Positions 37,651-49,749 of a stretch of DNA of 64,000 nucleotides are shown here, piece by piece. Below the pieces are notes generated by a model. It saw only the letters and a list, made by a program, of their open reading frames with translations, was not told where the DNA came from and searched no databases. The position numbers were made by a program, and so were the translations under genes. Source of the DNA: Orychophragmus violaceus. Its lineage: Eukaryota > Streptophyta > Magnoliopsida > Brassicales > Brassicaceae. Where the stretch lies: positions 67,649,823-67,713,822 of the forward strand of contig CM058239.1 of the NCBI GenBank assembly GCA_030180135.1. Direction: 5' to 3'. How positions within the stretch are numbered: the first letter of the stretch is position 1; each line of letters opens with the position of its first letter.

Positions 37651-38361
37651 TGTTGGGATTATGTCCTGAAATCATATTGTACTAACTCTGATAGATAGTT
37701 GTATTGTCGAGATCGGACAATCCATGTAACACTAGGTGGTCATAATGTTTTGCTAGAAGCCGCTTATGACTTATGAGTTGTAACTCATTGCTAGTATTAT
37801 GTGGACCTACCGGGTCACACACCTAAGCAAGCTGGATACACTTTGTATGGGATTGATCATTGGTAAATGGTCTGGTCAATGTGTATTGGATACACATTGA
37901 ATTCGAGTTTTAAGAGGTGTGTCGATCGACACCATTGGGTGTGTCGATCGACAAAGATCGGGTTTCGAACCTGATGTTTTGGTTTGATGACTTAAACGAA
38001 TTGGATTTATCCAATGATCGGTTTTAGTCATTCCAGGTCTATATATAAAGGATTATATGGACGACCTGGAGTGCCAGCCGTGGTTGAGACTTTTCTTGAC
38101 AAAACTCTAAAACATAGGGATTCCCAAGAGATCCGATTTCCGGCACTAGCATCCCGGCGGATTCCAGCTTGTGTGCGTGTGGACTGCAGTAGAGGCGCAG
38201 CATCTGAGGCGCTCTCGATCTCACTTACCTGTTCATTATTCCGCTGTAAATCTCCAGGTAAACACGAGATCCATCGGTAAGGATTCAATCACTCAAACCC
38301 AGATCCTAGGCTTAGAACTTGTGGAATTCTGAAACTGTTAGAATTGGCCCGAGTTCCTTCA
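37651..38361 (+). repeat. 3' LTR of Copia C
   Basis: 711 bp, paired with 31215-31924. It holds a palindrome pair at 37919-37932 and 37941-37954 (the second with one changed base). Confidence 0.95.
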
Positions 38362-38366
38362 TGAAG

Positions 38367-39248
38367 AAGTTTGAAGCCTTAGTTTTAGAAACATTTTTCA
38401 CTCATTTTTACACTAGAAATCGCTCTACGAGCTTTTGTAAAACATCTCATTTGAAATCATCTTGTTCATCGAATACAATTAGTCACAGAGATTCAATTCA
38501 TTTAGATAATTCTTTAGTATATCGTGCGATTTCTTAGGTGATATCCCTGAATTTTTTCCCTTACTCATTACAAATGCTTATTAGTATGGATTTCTAGACC
38601 CACATCCACAAACCTAACTTCTCTATAGCGAAACAGAATTGACATTTTTGACATGGAAAAGATTACGAGCAAAACTTTATCTAGATACCCTGGAGGAGAA
38701 CAGAAGCAGAACAATATTTGCAACTCTTGATCAATATTATCACTAACAAGCAAGAACATACCCGGAACGGTCAGATGAAGCAATGCGATTAGTTTAAAGA
38801 CACAGTCCTGTAGAAAAAGAACAGAGTGGCAAAATCAATAGAAGAAATTTGATTATTGTTCTGGAAGTTGGTTAGGACTAAATATCATTTGTACACTTGA
38901 AGTAAGATCCATCAGCTACCACAATTAGCTACGCGATGTGAAGGTAGCATACCCTTCTCATTCCAGGACTAACACGCAAGATCGAAAACAAAAGAAGCCA
39001 GTTTATGTCTTTGTCTAAGCTCTTTTTTCTTATTGTAGGTACAGGATTTATTTATCTTTTGGTCTTTCCCCAAAAAGAGTAACGTTCAGAGCTTACAAAG
39101 ACCCACTTGAGATCCAAAGATAAGGGAGAAGTGGAGAGGAAGGATTAGCTACAAGCTTTCAACATAATAAAATGGCCACAACATCAACTATGAAGGAGGC
39201 GGTGATCTAAAGCTCATTTTCTAATGCCGGGAAAAAAAACATGTCTTT
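38367..39248. other. Spacer between Copia C and the Clot gene
   Basis: No domain or element recognised. It probably contains the downstream region of the minus-strand Clot gene. Confidence 0.3.
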
Positions 39249-39291
39249 CAACTCAGGGCTCTTTTTTTTTTGTCAACAACTCAGGGCTCTT
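39249..39291 (-). mobile_element. Ultra-short retroposon tail insertion with 15-bp TSD
   Basis: The 15-mer caactcagggctctt is present at 39249-39263 and 39277-39291. The 13 bases between them read, on the minus strand, TTGACAAAAAAAA, the same 3' end as the retroposon ending at 29829. This is a target-primed insertion that copied almost only the tail. Confidence 0.8.
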
Positions 39292-39610
39292 GTTACTCAA
39301 ATAAATACGATCGTAACTCACACCCAAATAGTCCGTTATTATTAAATCGAGAAGCTAGAGTATGCAACAATACATTGAGCAGGAATCAAACCCAAATCTT
39401 ACAAACAGAAAAAAAAAAAAAAACAAAAACTTTTGGTCGAATTCTCCTTCACACTGTAAAGGATTTTATTGGAAAAACAACAGCAGATTAGAGATTCATA
39501 AACCTTATCATCGGTCGAGCAATAGTCCCTGAAATATACAAACAAAATCAATCGTTATTCTATAAAGATTGACACCAAACCACAAGAGAACAAATTTGTA
39601 CCTTATCGAA

Positions 39611-40095
39611 TTATGTGGATGGTGCAAGAAGTGGGCGAATCAAGTTAGGAACATGAGCTTGGTGATCCTCAAGACGACCCTTAACACTATCTCCATCCCA
39701 GCGAACAAGAGTTGGCACTCCGGTGACCTTAAATCGAGGATCAACTCTCCACGGATGCATCGGATTCCTCCACGTCAACCTATCTCCGGCGTAAGCCCGA
39801 ATAAGATTCACTTCTTCCGGCGATTCCTCTAGAGTCTTGTAAATCACAGGCTCAGCTCTAACGCAATCTGATTGTGATATTAAAAAAAAAGAATGAAATC
39901 GATCGGTAAGGTTGATGAAAATTGGATGAAACTGAAAAATACCGGACCTGGACACCAGCTGCGATTGGTGGTGGGATCATTGTTGGCGAGGAACAGTACG
40001 AAATTGATCTTGCTACAGTTTGATTCGTCAGATTTCAATTCTTCCAACACCGATTCCAAGGTTGAGGGATCTGCGTCCAACTTCTTCAGAGTCAT
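39611..40095 (-). CDS. Thioredoxin-like protein Clot, two exons (TXNDC17 family)
   Basis: Exon 1 is 40095-39948 and exon 2 is 39867-39611. The intron has GT-AG ends and the joined frame is 134 codons plus stop, the length I recall for the Arabidopsis Clot protein. The active-site motif WCPDC is created across the splice (WCP in exon 1, DC in exon 2). The C-terminal part has the thioredoxin-fold cis-proline segment GVPTLVRWDG. The family is cytosolic thioredoxin-related oxidoreductases (human TXNDC17/TRP14). The ATG at 40095 is preferred over an in-frame ATG at 40125 because MTLKKLDADPSTLE matches the family start. No break is visible, so this appears to be a working gene. A foldback-like insertion lies about 85 bp upstream. 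Confidence 0.95.
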
Positions 40096-40178
40096 TTTTT
40101 CTTCTCCTTCGTTTCTACTAAACACAAGATTTCAATTTCTTTAGCAAATTTATTCGTTTTCTAGACCGCTCACCTTAA

Positions 40179-41737
40179 ATTGAGCCCATCTTTGATTTTT
40201 CAAGGTAAGTGGACATTTACGTACCATGAATCTACTGAATATATCTTTTTATCTTTTTCAATTTTGTATTTTTTTTTTCTAGGGTCCACTATCTAAAAAA
40301 CCATTTTATCCCCACATTCTCTTTCTTATTCATTTTTTAATTCTCTCCACCGAAAACCTATGGGTCTATTCTTCTTTTTTTTTTCTTTTTTTTTCTTTTT
40401 TTCTTCTCTTTCTTACTTTTACATTTATTTTCACCACATTTTTCTTGAACGGTGGATATCATGCAATGGGTGAGGTTACCAGTCATATAGACCACCGGAA
40501 TGGAGTTAGAACTAGTCGATCTACCGGAATTCAAAAAAAAACGGATTTAATACGGAAATTGTGAATAGATAGTTGAGGCTCCAGCCATGTGGATACTACA
40601 GAAATTGCGAATGAATATCCATCAATGTGGATACTACAATAATCATATCACATGCAAAGTGCTTAGCATGGGTAGGAAGTAGCCAATGAAAATGTTGTTT
40701 TTGAATGGATAGTGTCTACACCTACTCTATGTCTACAAATTCACAATCATGTGAATTCTTAACCAACTTTTGTCCATTAGACCCGTACTTTGTGTCCACG
40801 GATCGCAATAATGTTAACTCTTGACCACCGATTGTCCATCATAAACGTTTACCCCATAGTAAGCATCTTGTTAACTATTGTCCATCATAAGCGTTTACCA
40901 ATGGTAAGCATTTTGTTAAGCATCTTGTCCATCATATGTTAACACATCTTGTTAAACATGAGATGTGATCGTTCAACATACTTTTGTGTCCACGAATAAT
41001 CATATGTTAAACCATCGTGTTAAGCATCTTGTCCATCATCATTCATGTTAAACCATCTTGTTAAGTATCTTGTACACGAATAATCATATGTTAAACGTTT
41101 ACCCATGGTAAACATACTTTTGGTTGTTAAGCATATTGTCCACGAATAATAATATGTTAAACGTTTATCTATGGTAAAAATACTTTTGGATTCATCATTC
41201 ATGTGATCGTCCAACATCATATGTTAAACCATCTTGTTAAGCATCTTGTCCATCATAAGTATCCACGTGGATGGATGTTGTGAACATCTACTCTAAACTA
41301 TCCATTCGCAAATTCCGTATTATGTCCGAATCTTTTTTTTTTTTTGAATTCTGGTACATCGGCCTATTTTATCTCCATTCCATCGGTCTATATTGTCGGA
41401 ATCATCATCTCCTATATCCTATCCACCGTCAAAAAATGAGGGGTAAAAAATAACTCATAAAGTAAGAAAGAGAGTGTAAGAGAAAAAAAAAATTAGGAAA
41501 AATAAGAAAATCGAATGAATAGCAGGTGAATTATGGATAGTAGGTGAATTGAGAATAAATTAACTATCTATAACTAAAAGATAAAAACTAAGGCTAAATG
41601 GTCATTAACCACCACTAAAAGACAAAAAAAATACACAAATGCAGTAAGAATTTGAAAGAGATAAAATTGCTATTACTTTTCAAAAAATGTATAGTGGGTG
41701 CAATTAACTCATCTATTGAGCCCATCTTTGATTTTTC
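40179..41737. mobile_element. Foldback-like insertion upstream of Clot, with 23-bp flanking repeats
   Basis: The same 23 bases (core attgagcccatctttgat) occur at 40179-40201 and 41715-41737. The 1.5 kb between has imperfect inverted arms: the stretch around 40440-40640 matches the reverse complement of about 41260-41440 (for example aatacggaaattgtgaat against aatacggaatttgcgaat). The centre, 40830-41260, consists of degenerate repeats around cttgttaagcatcttgtcc. There is no coding. The class is uncertain (foldback/MULE-like); the long direct repeat could be a target duplication or part of the element. Confidence 0.55.
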
Positions 41738-42224
41738 CACTAATTATTATATATATACCATCTATTTTCCACCGTAACTATCAATGAAAATATTCACTTT
41801 GTCTATATATTTTGCTGTCTAGAATTAAAAATTCAAATTTTATTTTGAGCCATTACACTCCTGAGTTTAGTTGTTACTGATTTTGGTAAACAAAAGCATG
41901 ACGCTATATGATTGAGTAATGATGTTGCTACCTATTTAATTAAAACTTCTCCTCCTTGTGATAAGAATTTTAATATTCATCCATTAATTCATTGTGGAGC
42001 TGATTATGAAGAAAATTGGAAATCAATGTTTTTCCCTTCCTACTCTCTAATATCACGATCTATGATACAAGTAAAAGTAATACTGATGAGTATCTTAATT
42101 GGGCTTCCGTTGGAATCTATTGGGGCATTTACTTATTATTGTGTAAGTGTGCTATTAAGTGTATTTAGTCTGAAGTTGTAAGAGGAGAACATTTTATCGA
42201 ATTACGATCATTAACAAAAATTAG
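41738..42224. other. Unassigned spacer left of element E
   Basis: AT-rich. An 89-codon plus-strand frame (41912-42181) has no recognised domain. Confidence 0.3.
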
Positions 42225-42519
42225 GGTTCTAATAAAATAGAACTGGTTTGGTTTGGGCTTACGAGCCCATTGTTAGTTTACTCTTTTAATTACATTAGTC
42301 CATGTCTGAAGCTAGTATATAGCTTCTACCTACCTTGCATAGAAACGGAAACGGATACGCGGAAGTGAAACGTTTGGAAACGCGGAAACGATTATTTTGA
42401 AAATTTTAAAAATGGAAACGCTTTGGAAACGTGTATATATATATAGTATATATATATATATATTACTAATAAAAATATATGATGAAACACCAAATATAAA
42501 AAAAAATCAAAGTTCAACA

Positions 42520-42875
42520 TCTAATCTATTAAAACAGGAAGGTTTGCCATGGTACATAAATGTTGTTCCCGGAATTTGCCCTTGATATTATTAGGATTTG
42601 TAACCTTCATTAAGGGTAAAACTGTAAAACAATTTATATTTGATTTATTATCTCTACAATCCATGTTTCCAAACAAGAAAATTATTAAACATGTAGCCAA
42701 ACAACCAAAATTTAATGGGTCCCACTTTCTTAATTAATTAAAATCAAAACAAATTAATTGATGAATATAATTAATAATTTGTACATCAACGATTATATAT
42801 AAATTAAGATTCTATAATTTATGATTTAATTCAAAATATATTTATAATATATTTTAATATCTTTTTATTTTGTTT

Positions 42876-42922
<47 letters not shown>

Positions 42923-43593
42923 TACAATTGATGTTTTTACGATTGTACTTTTTAGCAGGTTTTTTCATCAAACTAAAAAATATTTAATTAATTAAACGGG
43001 TTGAAAAATTAATTAGCCAATCTCGATTATAAATTTTCTAAAAAAAATTCGCATATAGTAAATAATTTCAGTTGATATATTTTAAAATTAATAAAATATT
43101 AAAATGATTTCATACTTATATTATTCAAATATTTGAAGCGTCAAATTATGCTTTATGTTTGAATGAAGTTTTTATCGGATAGTTCCATCAAATTTACAAA
43201 TTATATATACGACTACAACATGTATTTTATAAAATAATATTTTAGATAAATAAAATAACAATTAAACATATACCAGATAACTTTTACAATAGTTGTTTTC
43301 ACATATATATTTTTTCCAAACTATGATCTTACGATACAACACAAATTAAAATATATAATGCGAAATCGTTATTTTAATCTCTTAATTCTTACGATATATC
43401 TTCTCCAAATAACACATAATTCATTTAAAAAAAAACTAAATTGCTAACTCACTGTTTATAATGTTGGTTAAACAATTATAATCAAAATTACATTACATAA
43501 TTAAAAATCTAAACTACTATTAACAAAATGAATAAAAAGTAAAATTTGTAAAAAAAATTATACCCGCACTTAGAAGTGCGGGTCAAAATCTAG
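42520..43593 (+). mobile_element. Non-autonomous Helitron nested in the hAT-like element
   Basis: It starts TCTAATCTATT after an A and ends CTAG before a T, the Helitron A|T insertion rule. Near the 3' end is a perfect 9-bp-stem hairpin, CCCGCACTT-AG-AAGTGCGGG (43563-43582), 7 bp before CTAG. It encodes no Rep/helicase. It contains an (AT)n run near 42881-42917. Confidence 0.85.
42881..42917. repeat. (AT)n microsatellite
   Basis: A run of about 18 AT dinucleotides inside the Helitron. Confidence 0.9.
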
Positions 43594-44539
43594 TAATATT
43601 TAAAACAACATAAGTCCAAACTAATTTTAAGAAAAAAGTAGAAAATAAATACAATGCATAAATATTGAATTAAGCTAAAGATATGAAAAACTTTCTTCTT
43701 CTCTGTGTTTTGCTATTATATTTTTAAATTACGTTTGTGACTCTTTGATTTAGGAAAAACTTCTCATATTCCTATTAAGTTTTTTTCTTAAAAGATTTAC
43801 AAATTATAAATTAAACCCGTATATTTATTAAAAAAAAATACATTTATATTTTCATATATAAAACAAAGTTTTCAAAAAAATAAAAATTTGGCGTTTCCAA
43901 AAATGGATACGCGTTTTCATCGCGTTTCCAAATAACCTTTTTTAAGAAACGCGTTTCCATCGCGTTTCTACGCGTTTCCGTCGCGTTTCCGTTTCCAAAA
44001 CGTTTCGGAAACGGGAAACGGTCCTCAGACGGAGTTTCCATGCAACGTAGGCTTCTACTATGTCGTTGTAAACATTACCGAAGAACGATCAATTAGCAAA
44101 AATCTCTATCTTTCTCTCAATTCTTCTAAGTCACCTCTTCTCTCTTTTACTTTTGCCCCTTCTTTTGATCCTTTCCCCCATTTCTAGTTACAGATAAGCT
44201 TCGTGCTTATCATTGGTATCAGAGCCATGGCTCACTTCCTATCCGATCCGACCATAGCAGTGGCACAAACGGCGAGTTTAGCATCGGAACAGACGAAACT
44301 AAATTCGAGCATCGACAATCGTCCACCATGGATGAAAGAGCTGGAGAGAAGTCTACTGAAGTTCTGAAGTGAGTGCCGTGCTTATTTAAAGGATGCAGAA
44401 CACGATCTCGAAAGTTCAACAAGGATTGAGTGAGTTATCTGCATCAACTCAAAACCTGAAGGTCATAAGTCTTCAGATGCAGGAGATGTCTCACGAGATC
44501 CATCAGGAACCTGATGAAGAGCTCAAAGAAGAGATTTAG

Positions 44540-44839
44540 GTGGAAAACTCAGAAGACCCACTGGAGCAACCGCCAAAACCAGAAAACCCACTGGAGAAAT
44601 TGATCGAACATGTGGTGGGTGTGACAACTGACGAACAAGAGCTTTCAGAGGAGTTGTTCAAGTTATGTTGTCAGCCGTTTTTGGGTAAACTCTACCATAA
44701 GGTTCAGAAGAAAGATTTGAAACCCATTGTAGCTCCAGATTTTATAGCTTTTGCAAGCACTTCAAATAGATTTCTGGGTATAAACACAATCGGGATAAAG
44801 CGACGATCTGTTTGCGAGAAGACGGCAACACGTCTTTAG
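44540..44839 (+). pseudogene. E internal coding-like frame of unknown family
   Basis: The frame reads for example LIEHVVGVTTDEQELSEELF, followed by a segment ending LKPIVAPDF. Coding-like sequence in adjoining frames extends from about 44226 to 45340, interrupted by stops. Its place just after the primer site suggests Gag or a captured gene; I recognise neither. No zinc knuckle is visible. Confidence 0.35.
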
Positions 44840-45599
44840 CTTTTACAAGCTTTCAAAGCAATGGTATGATTATCATTTCTCTAGGTTTTATAAAATGTAA
44901 AGAGCTTAACCGATTTCAAGTGGGAAAGAGATCGATTATGGACACTTGAATGAAACTTAAGACTCACCTCTTTGGTTATGGGACTACATCACATAAGCCT
45001 ACCAAACCTTCTTTGAGTGATGAGCCGATGTGGGAGGAAGGTGATCTAAATTTCTCAACTAATGCAGTTTGCAAAACATTGGCGAGTCCACCAGAGAAGA
45101 TTATGGCTAAAGCTATAGAGAAATCATAGGTGGTCCTTGGTAATAAAATTTGGGTCAACATTGATATTCTTATGACTCATGATGCTAGTGGACCTAGTGC
45201 TTTTGGTAACATAAAGAGAGAGTTCAGTGTTAAGGTTTTGAACTCAGAGAAACTTGACGTTTTCTCATGTTTTCTTGATGTGGGAAGAGTAACTCATTGC
45301 TTGTACAAAGACTCTGGGAATCACATTCAACGATAAACCTATGTTAATGACTCTGATGGTTACCTTGATCAACCAATGGAGCTTTTTGAGGAGAACTAGA
45401 AGCATATTATCCGGGAGGATCACATTCAGCCTTGTTCGTTGTTTATGGATAAACAAAGTGGCAGTGGTTTGCAAGGTGAGAACTTGTATGGGTTTGGGGA
45501 ACTATTGCAGAAACAACATGCAGTTAAATGGACTTTGATTTTCTCAAGTTTATGCTCTATCAAGATTGGATCCAGGACATCTCTGGAAGCTGAGTGTGT

Positions 45600-45840
45600 C
45601 CCTATTCTACCTGATTTCGAGGATCAACTTTGGGAACATTTCAATCGTCTTCATGTTCGTTATGCTCTCGATGCTCAAGTGGTGAGGGCAGAAGATGTTC
45701 TCACACATCCAAGGTTACTGATATTGGCTGAAGGTCCGGAAACTAGGCATGTATTTGAAATTCATAGTTTACAACTTATTTCCGTGCTTGGTGATCATGG
45801 ACTGAATATTCAAGAGGCTCATGCTTTCTCCATTGATGAT
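45600..45840 (+). pseudogene. Captured fragment of ACT-domain RAF-like kinase (STY8/17/46 type)
   Basis: Within the frame 45439-45894, residues 58-131 read LPDFEDQLWEHFNRL, then RAEDVLTH, then FEIHSLQLIS, then LGDHGLNIQEAHAFS. These are the N-terminal and ACT-domain signatures of the plant STY8/STY17/STY46 serine/threonine kinases. About 70 residues between FEIHSLQLIS and the ACT segment are missing, and no kinase domain is present. The reading frame is open across the fragment and is in the sense orientation of E. Recognition is from memory of the family; a protein search would settle it. Confidence 0.8.
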
Positions 45841-45951
45841 GTTGATGTTGCTGATTTAACTAGTCGAAAGTTGATTTTGTTGGTATATCCTTGAGGAAAT
45901 ATCTAGAAGCAATTGGGATAGATGAAAATTGAAGACATTGGAGTATATACT

Positions 45952-46857
45952 TGATAGGTCAAAGTTTATTCCCTATTCTACTGCAAGTGCACAGCTATGC
46001 GAATGTAGTATTCAGGGTATCGTATCCACAAGGACTCAAGATTCACACGATAGATTAAGAGTAGTCGAATTAAGCTAAGCGAAACAGATTGTAAGGTAGT
46101 AAACGAGGAGCAAGTAAATGAGTGCAATGAGGCGAGTGTAGGCAATTAGCGAAGCGTCAGTTTTCGAGAAGATCTCAGGAAATCAGGTTATCAGATAACA
46201 AACAATCAGGATTCAATCTATTAGCGTTCTTGAACTAGAATCACAGAAGTAAAACTAACCAGCTCTCGCTGCGATAATTATCTATTTCTAACAACCTAGC
46301 AAGCCAACTCTCGTTGCGAATCCTAGAGTTCTAAACATGCATTAGTTCCAAGTTCGTTCGTTCACAATTCCTCTAGACCAAATCTCTTTGCGAATAGATA
46401 AATTGCTCACATAAATCCTTTCTAGCTAATTAACCAACTCTCGTTGTGAAAATCAACCTAATGATCAGTAATCTAAATGGCCAGTTCAGATTAAGTGTTA
46501 AGAATGATTTAGGTGAAGAACTAGATGACGAATCCAAATTAATCAATTACTCTAACATTCCTTGAAATCCTTAACGAGAATCCCTAACCTAACAAGAGAT
46601 CTACTGAGACATATCAATCGCCACAAAAGACATAGTCGAAATAGATATCCTATATAAAACCAAAAGAGTAAGAACAGAGGTTCGAAATCAAGTCCCTCTC
46701 GAGAACAAGACCAGCCCCAAATCTCCTAATCTAATAGAATAATCTGTAGAATAAAACTTAGCCTCCACAATGGCTGAAAAACCTAATTAATAGTCTAAAA
46801 CACGATTTGGGACTTCTTTTAAATATGGGAAACTTCTGGGTAAATATTGCAAATCTC
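45952..46857 (-). repeat. 3' LTR of the Athila-type element, truncated
   Basis: It matches 48436-49077 plus 56485-56751. The match stops at about 46857, where gag sequence begins. Confidence 0.85.
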
Positions 46858-48222
46858 CTAAATCTGATCCATGATCCAGCCTATCTTCAACCTGAACTGA
46901 GATGGCACTGACATGAGCATTCTAAGCATTATTCCCTTTGATTGAGCCTGAAATCTGACCCACTTAGCTTGTGTATCCAGCTGCCTCATATGAGTGTTCA
47001 AGGACTCAAACTTCCCATTCAGATCTTCATATACAGCATAAAGCTTCTTGTTGAAGTCCACAGTGGTCCTTGTCTGCCCCTCAAGTAACTTCTCCATCAT
47101 AGCTTCCAATCTACTCTCATGAGCATTAGTAACAGGAGGCGTCTGATAAGAAGAAGCTCCATGGTTCCTTGTGAAGGAATTGTTTTGCTGTTGGAAAGAC
47201 TTCTGGAATACAGACTTTTGAGTGAAAGAAGCATGATTTTGAGAACCATACTTCTGAAATCCAGACCCTCCAATGTAATTCACAGCTTCTTGTGCACACT
47301 CTCCAGCTTCAGATGCCTCATGGAGCTGCTTCTTCCCAAGCAGAATGCTGTGGACAGAATCGATCTTCTCATTCAACTCAGCTATCTGTGAGCTATCAGC
47401 CTTGCCACCATTTTTCTGTCTCTCCACATCAGCATTCTTGACACTATTGCTAGTTACCAAGTTATCAATAAGCTCCTTGGCTCCTTCTAGAGACTTAGTG
47501 TAGAAGTTACCATTACTTGCTGCGTCCATAGCCATCTGATACCACAAATCAACTCCTCGGAAAAAGATACATAATAGTTGCACCTCAGAGAAACCATGGT
47601 GTGGACAATCTCTTTGGTACCTCTTAAACCTCACCAAGCAGTTTTAAAAGGCTCTGTAGATCCCTGGTTGAAGGTCAAGAGCTCCTGTCTAAGCTGATCA
47701 GACTTAGCATCATCATAAAAATGTCGAAGGAATCCCCTCTTGACTGCATCCCAAGTGGTCAAAGATCCTGGTGGTAGCTGTTTCAACCAGTGAGCTGCTT
47801 CTCCATTATGAGAGAATGAGAAGTTTGCAGAAAAGATAATCAAATGAGACTCCCTCAGCCTTAATACTACTAGCCAATTCCTCAAAGGTCTCTATGTGAT
47901 CCATATGATGCTCGCTAGAGAGACCATGAAACTGATGCTGCCCAACCAGTGCATAGTACTCTGGCTTCAGCTCAAATTCAGCTCTGGTAAATGGAGGTGG
48001 TCGAATCGCAGACCAATTAGCATAGAACTGATCCGGTCTGTTATAGTCAGCAAGTGTCTTCTTGTGACCAGCTTCCTGTTGTGCATGTTCCGTGCCCACG
48101 GCAACATCTGGCACGATGGGGTTTCCTACCCCATCCAGTTTATGTCCCTTTGCGTTGCATATATGACCCTCCTGGTCTCGTAAAATGCCGTCTTCACCGC
48201 GAATCAGAATCACATGTTCCAT
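46858..48222 (-). pseudogene. Athila Gag, three overlapping frame pieces
   Basis: Minus-strand frames 48222-47806, 47885-47631 and 47637-46858 follow each other and together give about 450 residues. The retroviral-type Gag core is clear (AAHWLKQLPPGSLTTWDAVK, FRGVDLWYQMAMDAASNG), as in Arabidopsis Athila Gag. Two frameshifts break it and the C-terminal end is lost at the deletion junction. A 5' untranslated part with one palindrome pair lies between gag and the primer site. Confidence 0.85.
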
Positions 48223-48273
48223 AAAAAGAATCCTGCTAAGTGTTCAAGCGCTTGGTATCTCTGGTCGCGCATG

Positions 48274-48308
48274 GTGTCGATCGATTCTTAGAATGTGTCG
48301 ATCGACAC
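48274..48308. promoter_or_regulatory. Palindrome pair in the Athila leader
   Basis: GTGTCGATCGATTC starts at 48274 and GTGTCGATCGACAC at 48295, 21 bp apart, as in Copia C. A related pair with core GTCGGGCGAC is in the Athila LTR at 56792 and 56813, again 21 bp apart. Confidence 0.6.
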
Positions 48309-48435
48309 TGAGCGGTTCCTGCAACACCAAAGAAACAAGAACGTGAGTAAAACAAGAAAAAAATACTTAGTCTAAATTCTAATACTGAATCTATCGGCGA
48401 ACTCAGTTGAGTCCCCGGAAACGGCGCTAAAAACT

Positions 48436-49077
48436 TTATAGGCTCAGAGTTTTATTCTTATTCTACTGCAAGTGCACAGTTATGCGAATATAGTATTCAG
48501 GGTATCGTATCCACAAGGACTCAAGATTCACACGATAGATTATGAGTAGTCGAATTAAGCTAAGCGAACAGATTGTAAGGTAGTAAACAAGGAGCAAGTA
48601 AATGAGTGCAATGAGGCGAGTGTAGGCAATTAGCGAAGCGTCAGGTTTCGGGAAGTTCTCAGGAAATTAGAATATCAGATAACAAACAATCAGGATTCAA
48701 TCTATTAGCGTTCTTGAACTAGAATCACAGAAGTAAAACTAACCAGCTCTCGATGCGATAATTATCTATGTCTAACAACCTAGCAAGCCAACTCTCGTTG
48801 CGAATCCTAGAGTTCTACACATGCATTAGTTCCAAGTTCGTTCGTTCACAATTCCTTTATACCAAATCTCTTTGCGAATATATAAATTGCTCACCTAAAT
48901 CCTTTCTAGCTAATTAACCAACTCTCGTTGTGAAAATCAACCTAATGATCAGTAATCTAAATGGCCAGTTCAGATTAAGCGTTAAGAATGATTTAGATGA
49001 AGAACTAGATGACGAATCCAAATTAATCAATTACTCTAACATTCCTTGAAATCCTTAACGAGAATCCCTAACCTAAC
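48436..49077 (-). repeat. 5' LTR of the Athila-type element, left part
   Basis: It continues at 56485 after Copia D. The reconstructed LTR is about 1.18 kb, ending at 57022. Confidence 0.8.
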
Positions 49078-49749
49078 TGAAGGATTATGGTGTTTGTTCA
49101 AGGTTTAATTCCCAAATTACAACCTAACACATAATCTTAACAGATCTAGGTTCTTGCAAAACGAATCATAAAACCAACCTGATCTTTACCTTTTGCAGCG
49201 GAGTGATTGGTGGTAATGACAAGATCAGATTAGAGCTGATGAGAATCGGCTCCTCCTCAAGTATCCACACTCTTACAAGCAAGGGACGGCTGCTAGACCA
49301 AAGAGATGGATCATCAGAGAGAGAGGTTAGAGAGAGAGAGGAAGCTCGCGGCTGCCAGGAGGAAATCGCAGAAATGTCTGCTCTTCCTTAGGGTTTCTCA
49401 TCCTTTTTCTCTCCTTAATGGGCCCAAGTCATTAGACTAATGGCTCATTAATCTTTTGGGCCCAAGACACAAATCAGGCAAAAGCCTGTATTCTGTCTGG
49501 CCCAATTCTCTGATCTAATACAGTAAATGCCATTGCATCTTACCGTATTAATTCCATTTAACTTTCCCGTTAGCTATGGTGTGTGACCCTTTGGGATCAT
49601 ACAATACTGGTAATAAGTCCTAAACTTATAGATCAAGAGCGGACTCTAGCAAGCCATCATGATCACCCAGTATTTATGACTTATGTCTGATCTCGACACT
49701 TATCATACTTTCTAGAGATAGTACGGTAGATTTCAGGACATTCCCAACA
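49078..49749 (-). repeat. 3' LTR of Copia D
   Basis: 672 bp, paired with 55810-56479. Confidence 0.93.

Larger units (their letters stand above)
31215..38361 (+). mobile_element. Copia LTR retrotransposon C (plus)
   Basis: LTRs at 31215-31924 (710 bp) and 37651-38361 (711 bp) are flanked by tgaag (31210-31214, 38362-38366). The primer site follows the left LTR (GGTATCAGAGCC from 31927) and AAGTGGGAGAT precedes the right LTR. About twenty LTR differences by eye (near 3%) make it older than A, B and D. The leader contains the palindrome pairs described below. Gag is nearly open but its zinc knuckle is cut by a stop; pol is degenerate. It shares the integrase TAG with B and D. Confidence 0.95.
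42330..44050. mobile_element. hAT-like element in the left LTR of E
   Basis: The 17-bp ends CTACCTTGCATAGAAAC and (reverse complement of right end) CTACGTTGCATGGAAAC match at 15 of 17 positions. The 8-bp duplication gcttctac flanks it (42322-42329, 44051-44058). Subterminal clusters of cgtttcc/ggaaacg are present on both sides. There is no transposase. A Helitron is nested inside. Confidence 0.75.

Noticed and set aside
41912..42181. 89-codon frame as a host gene
   Set aside because: No recognisable domain, no splice context, AT-rich surroundings.
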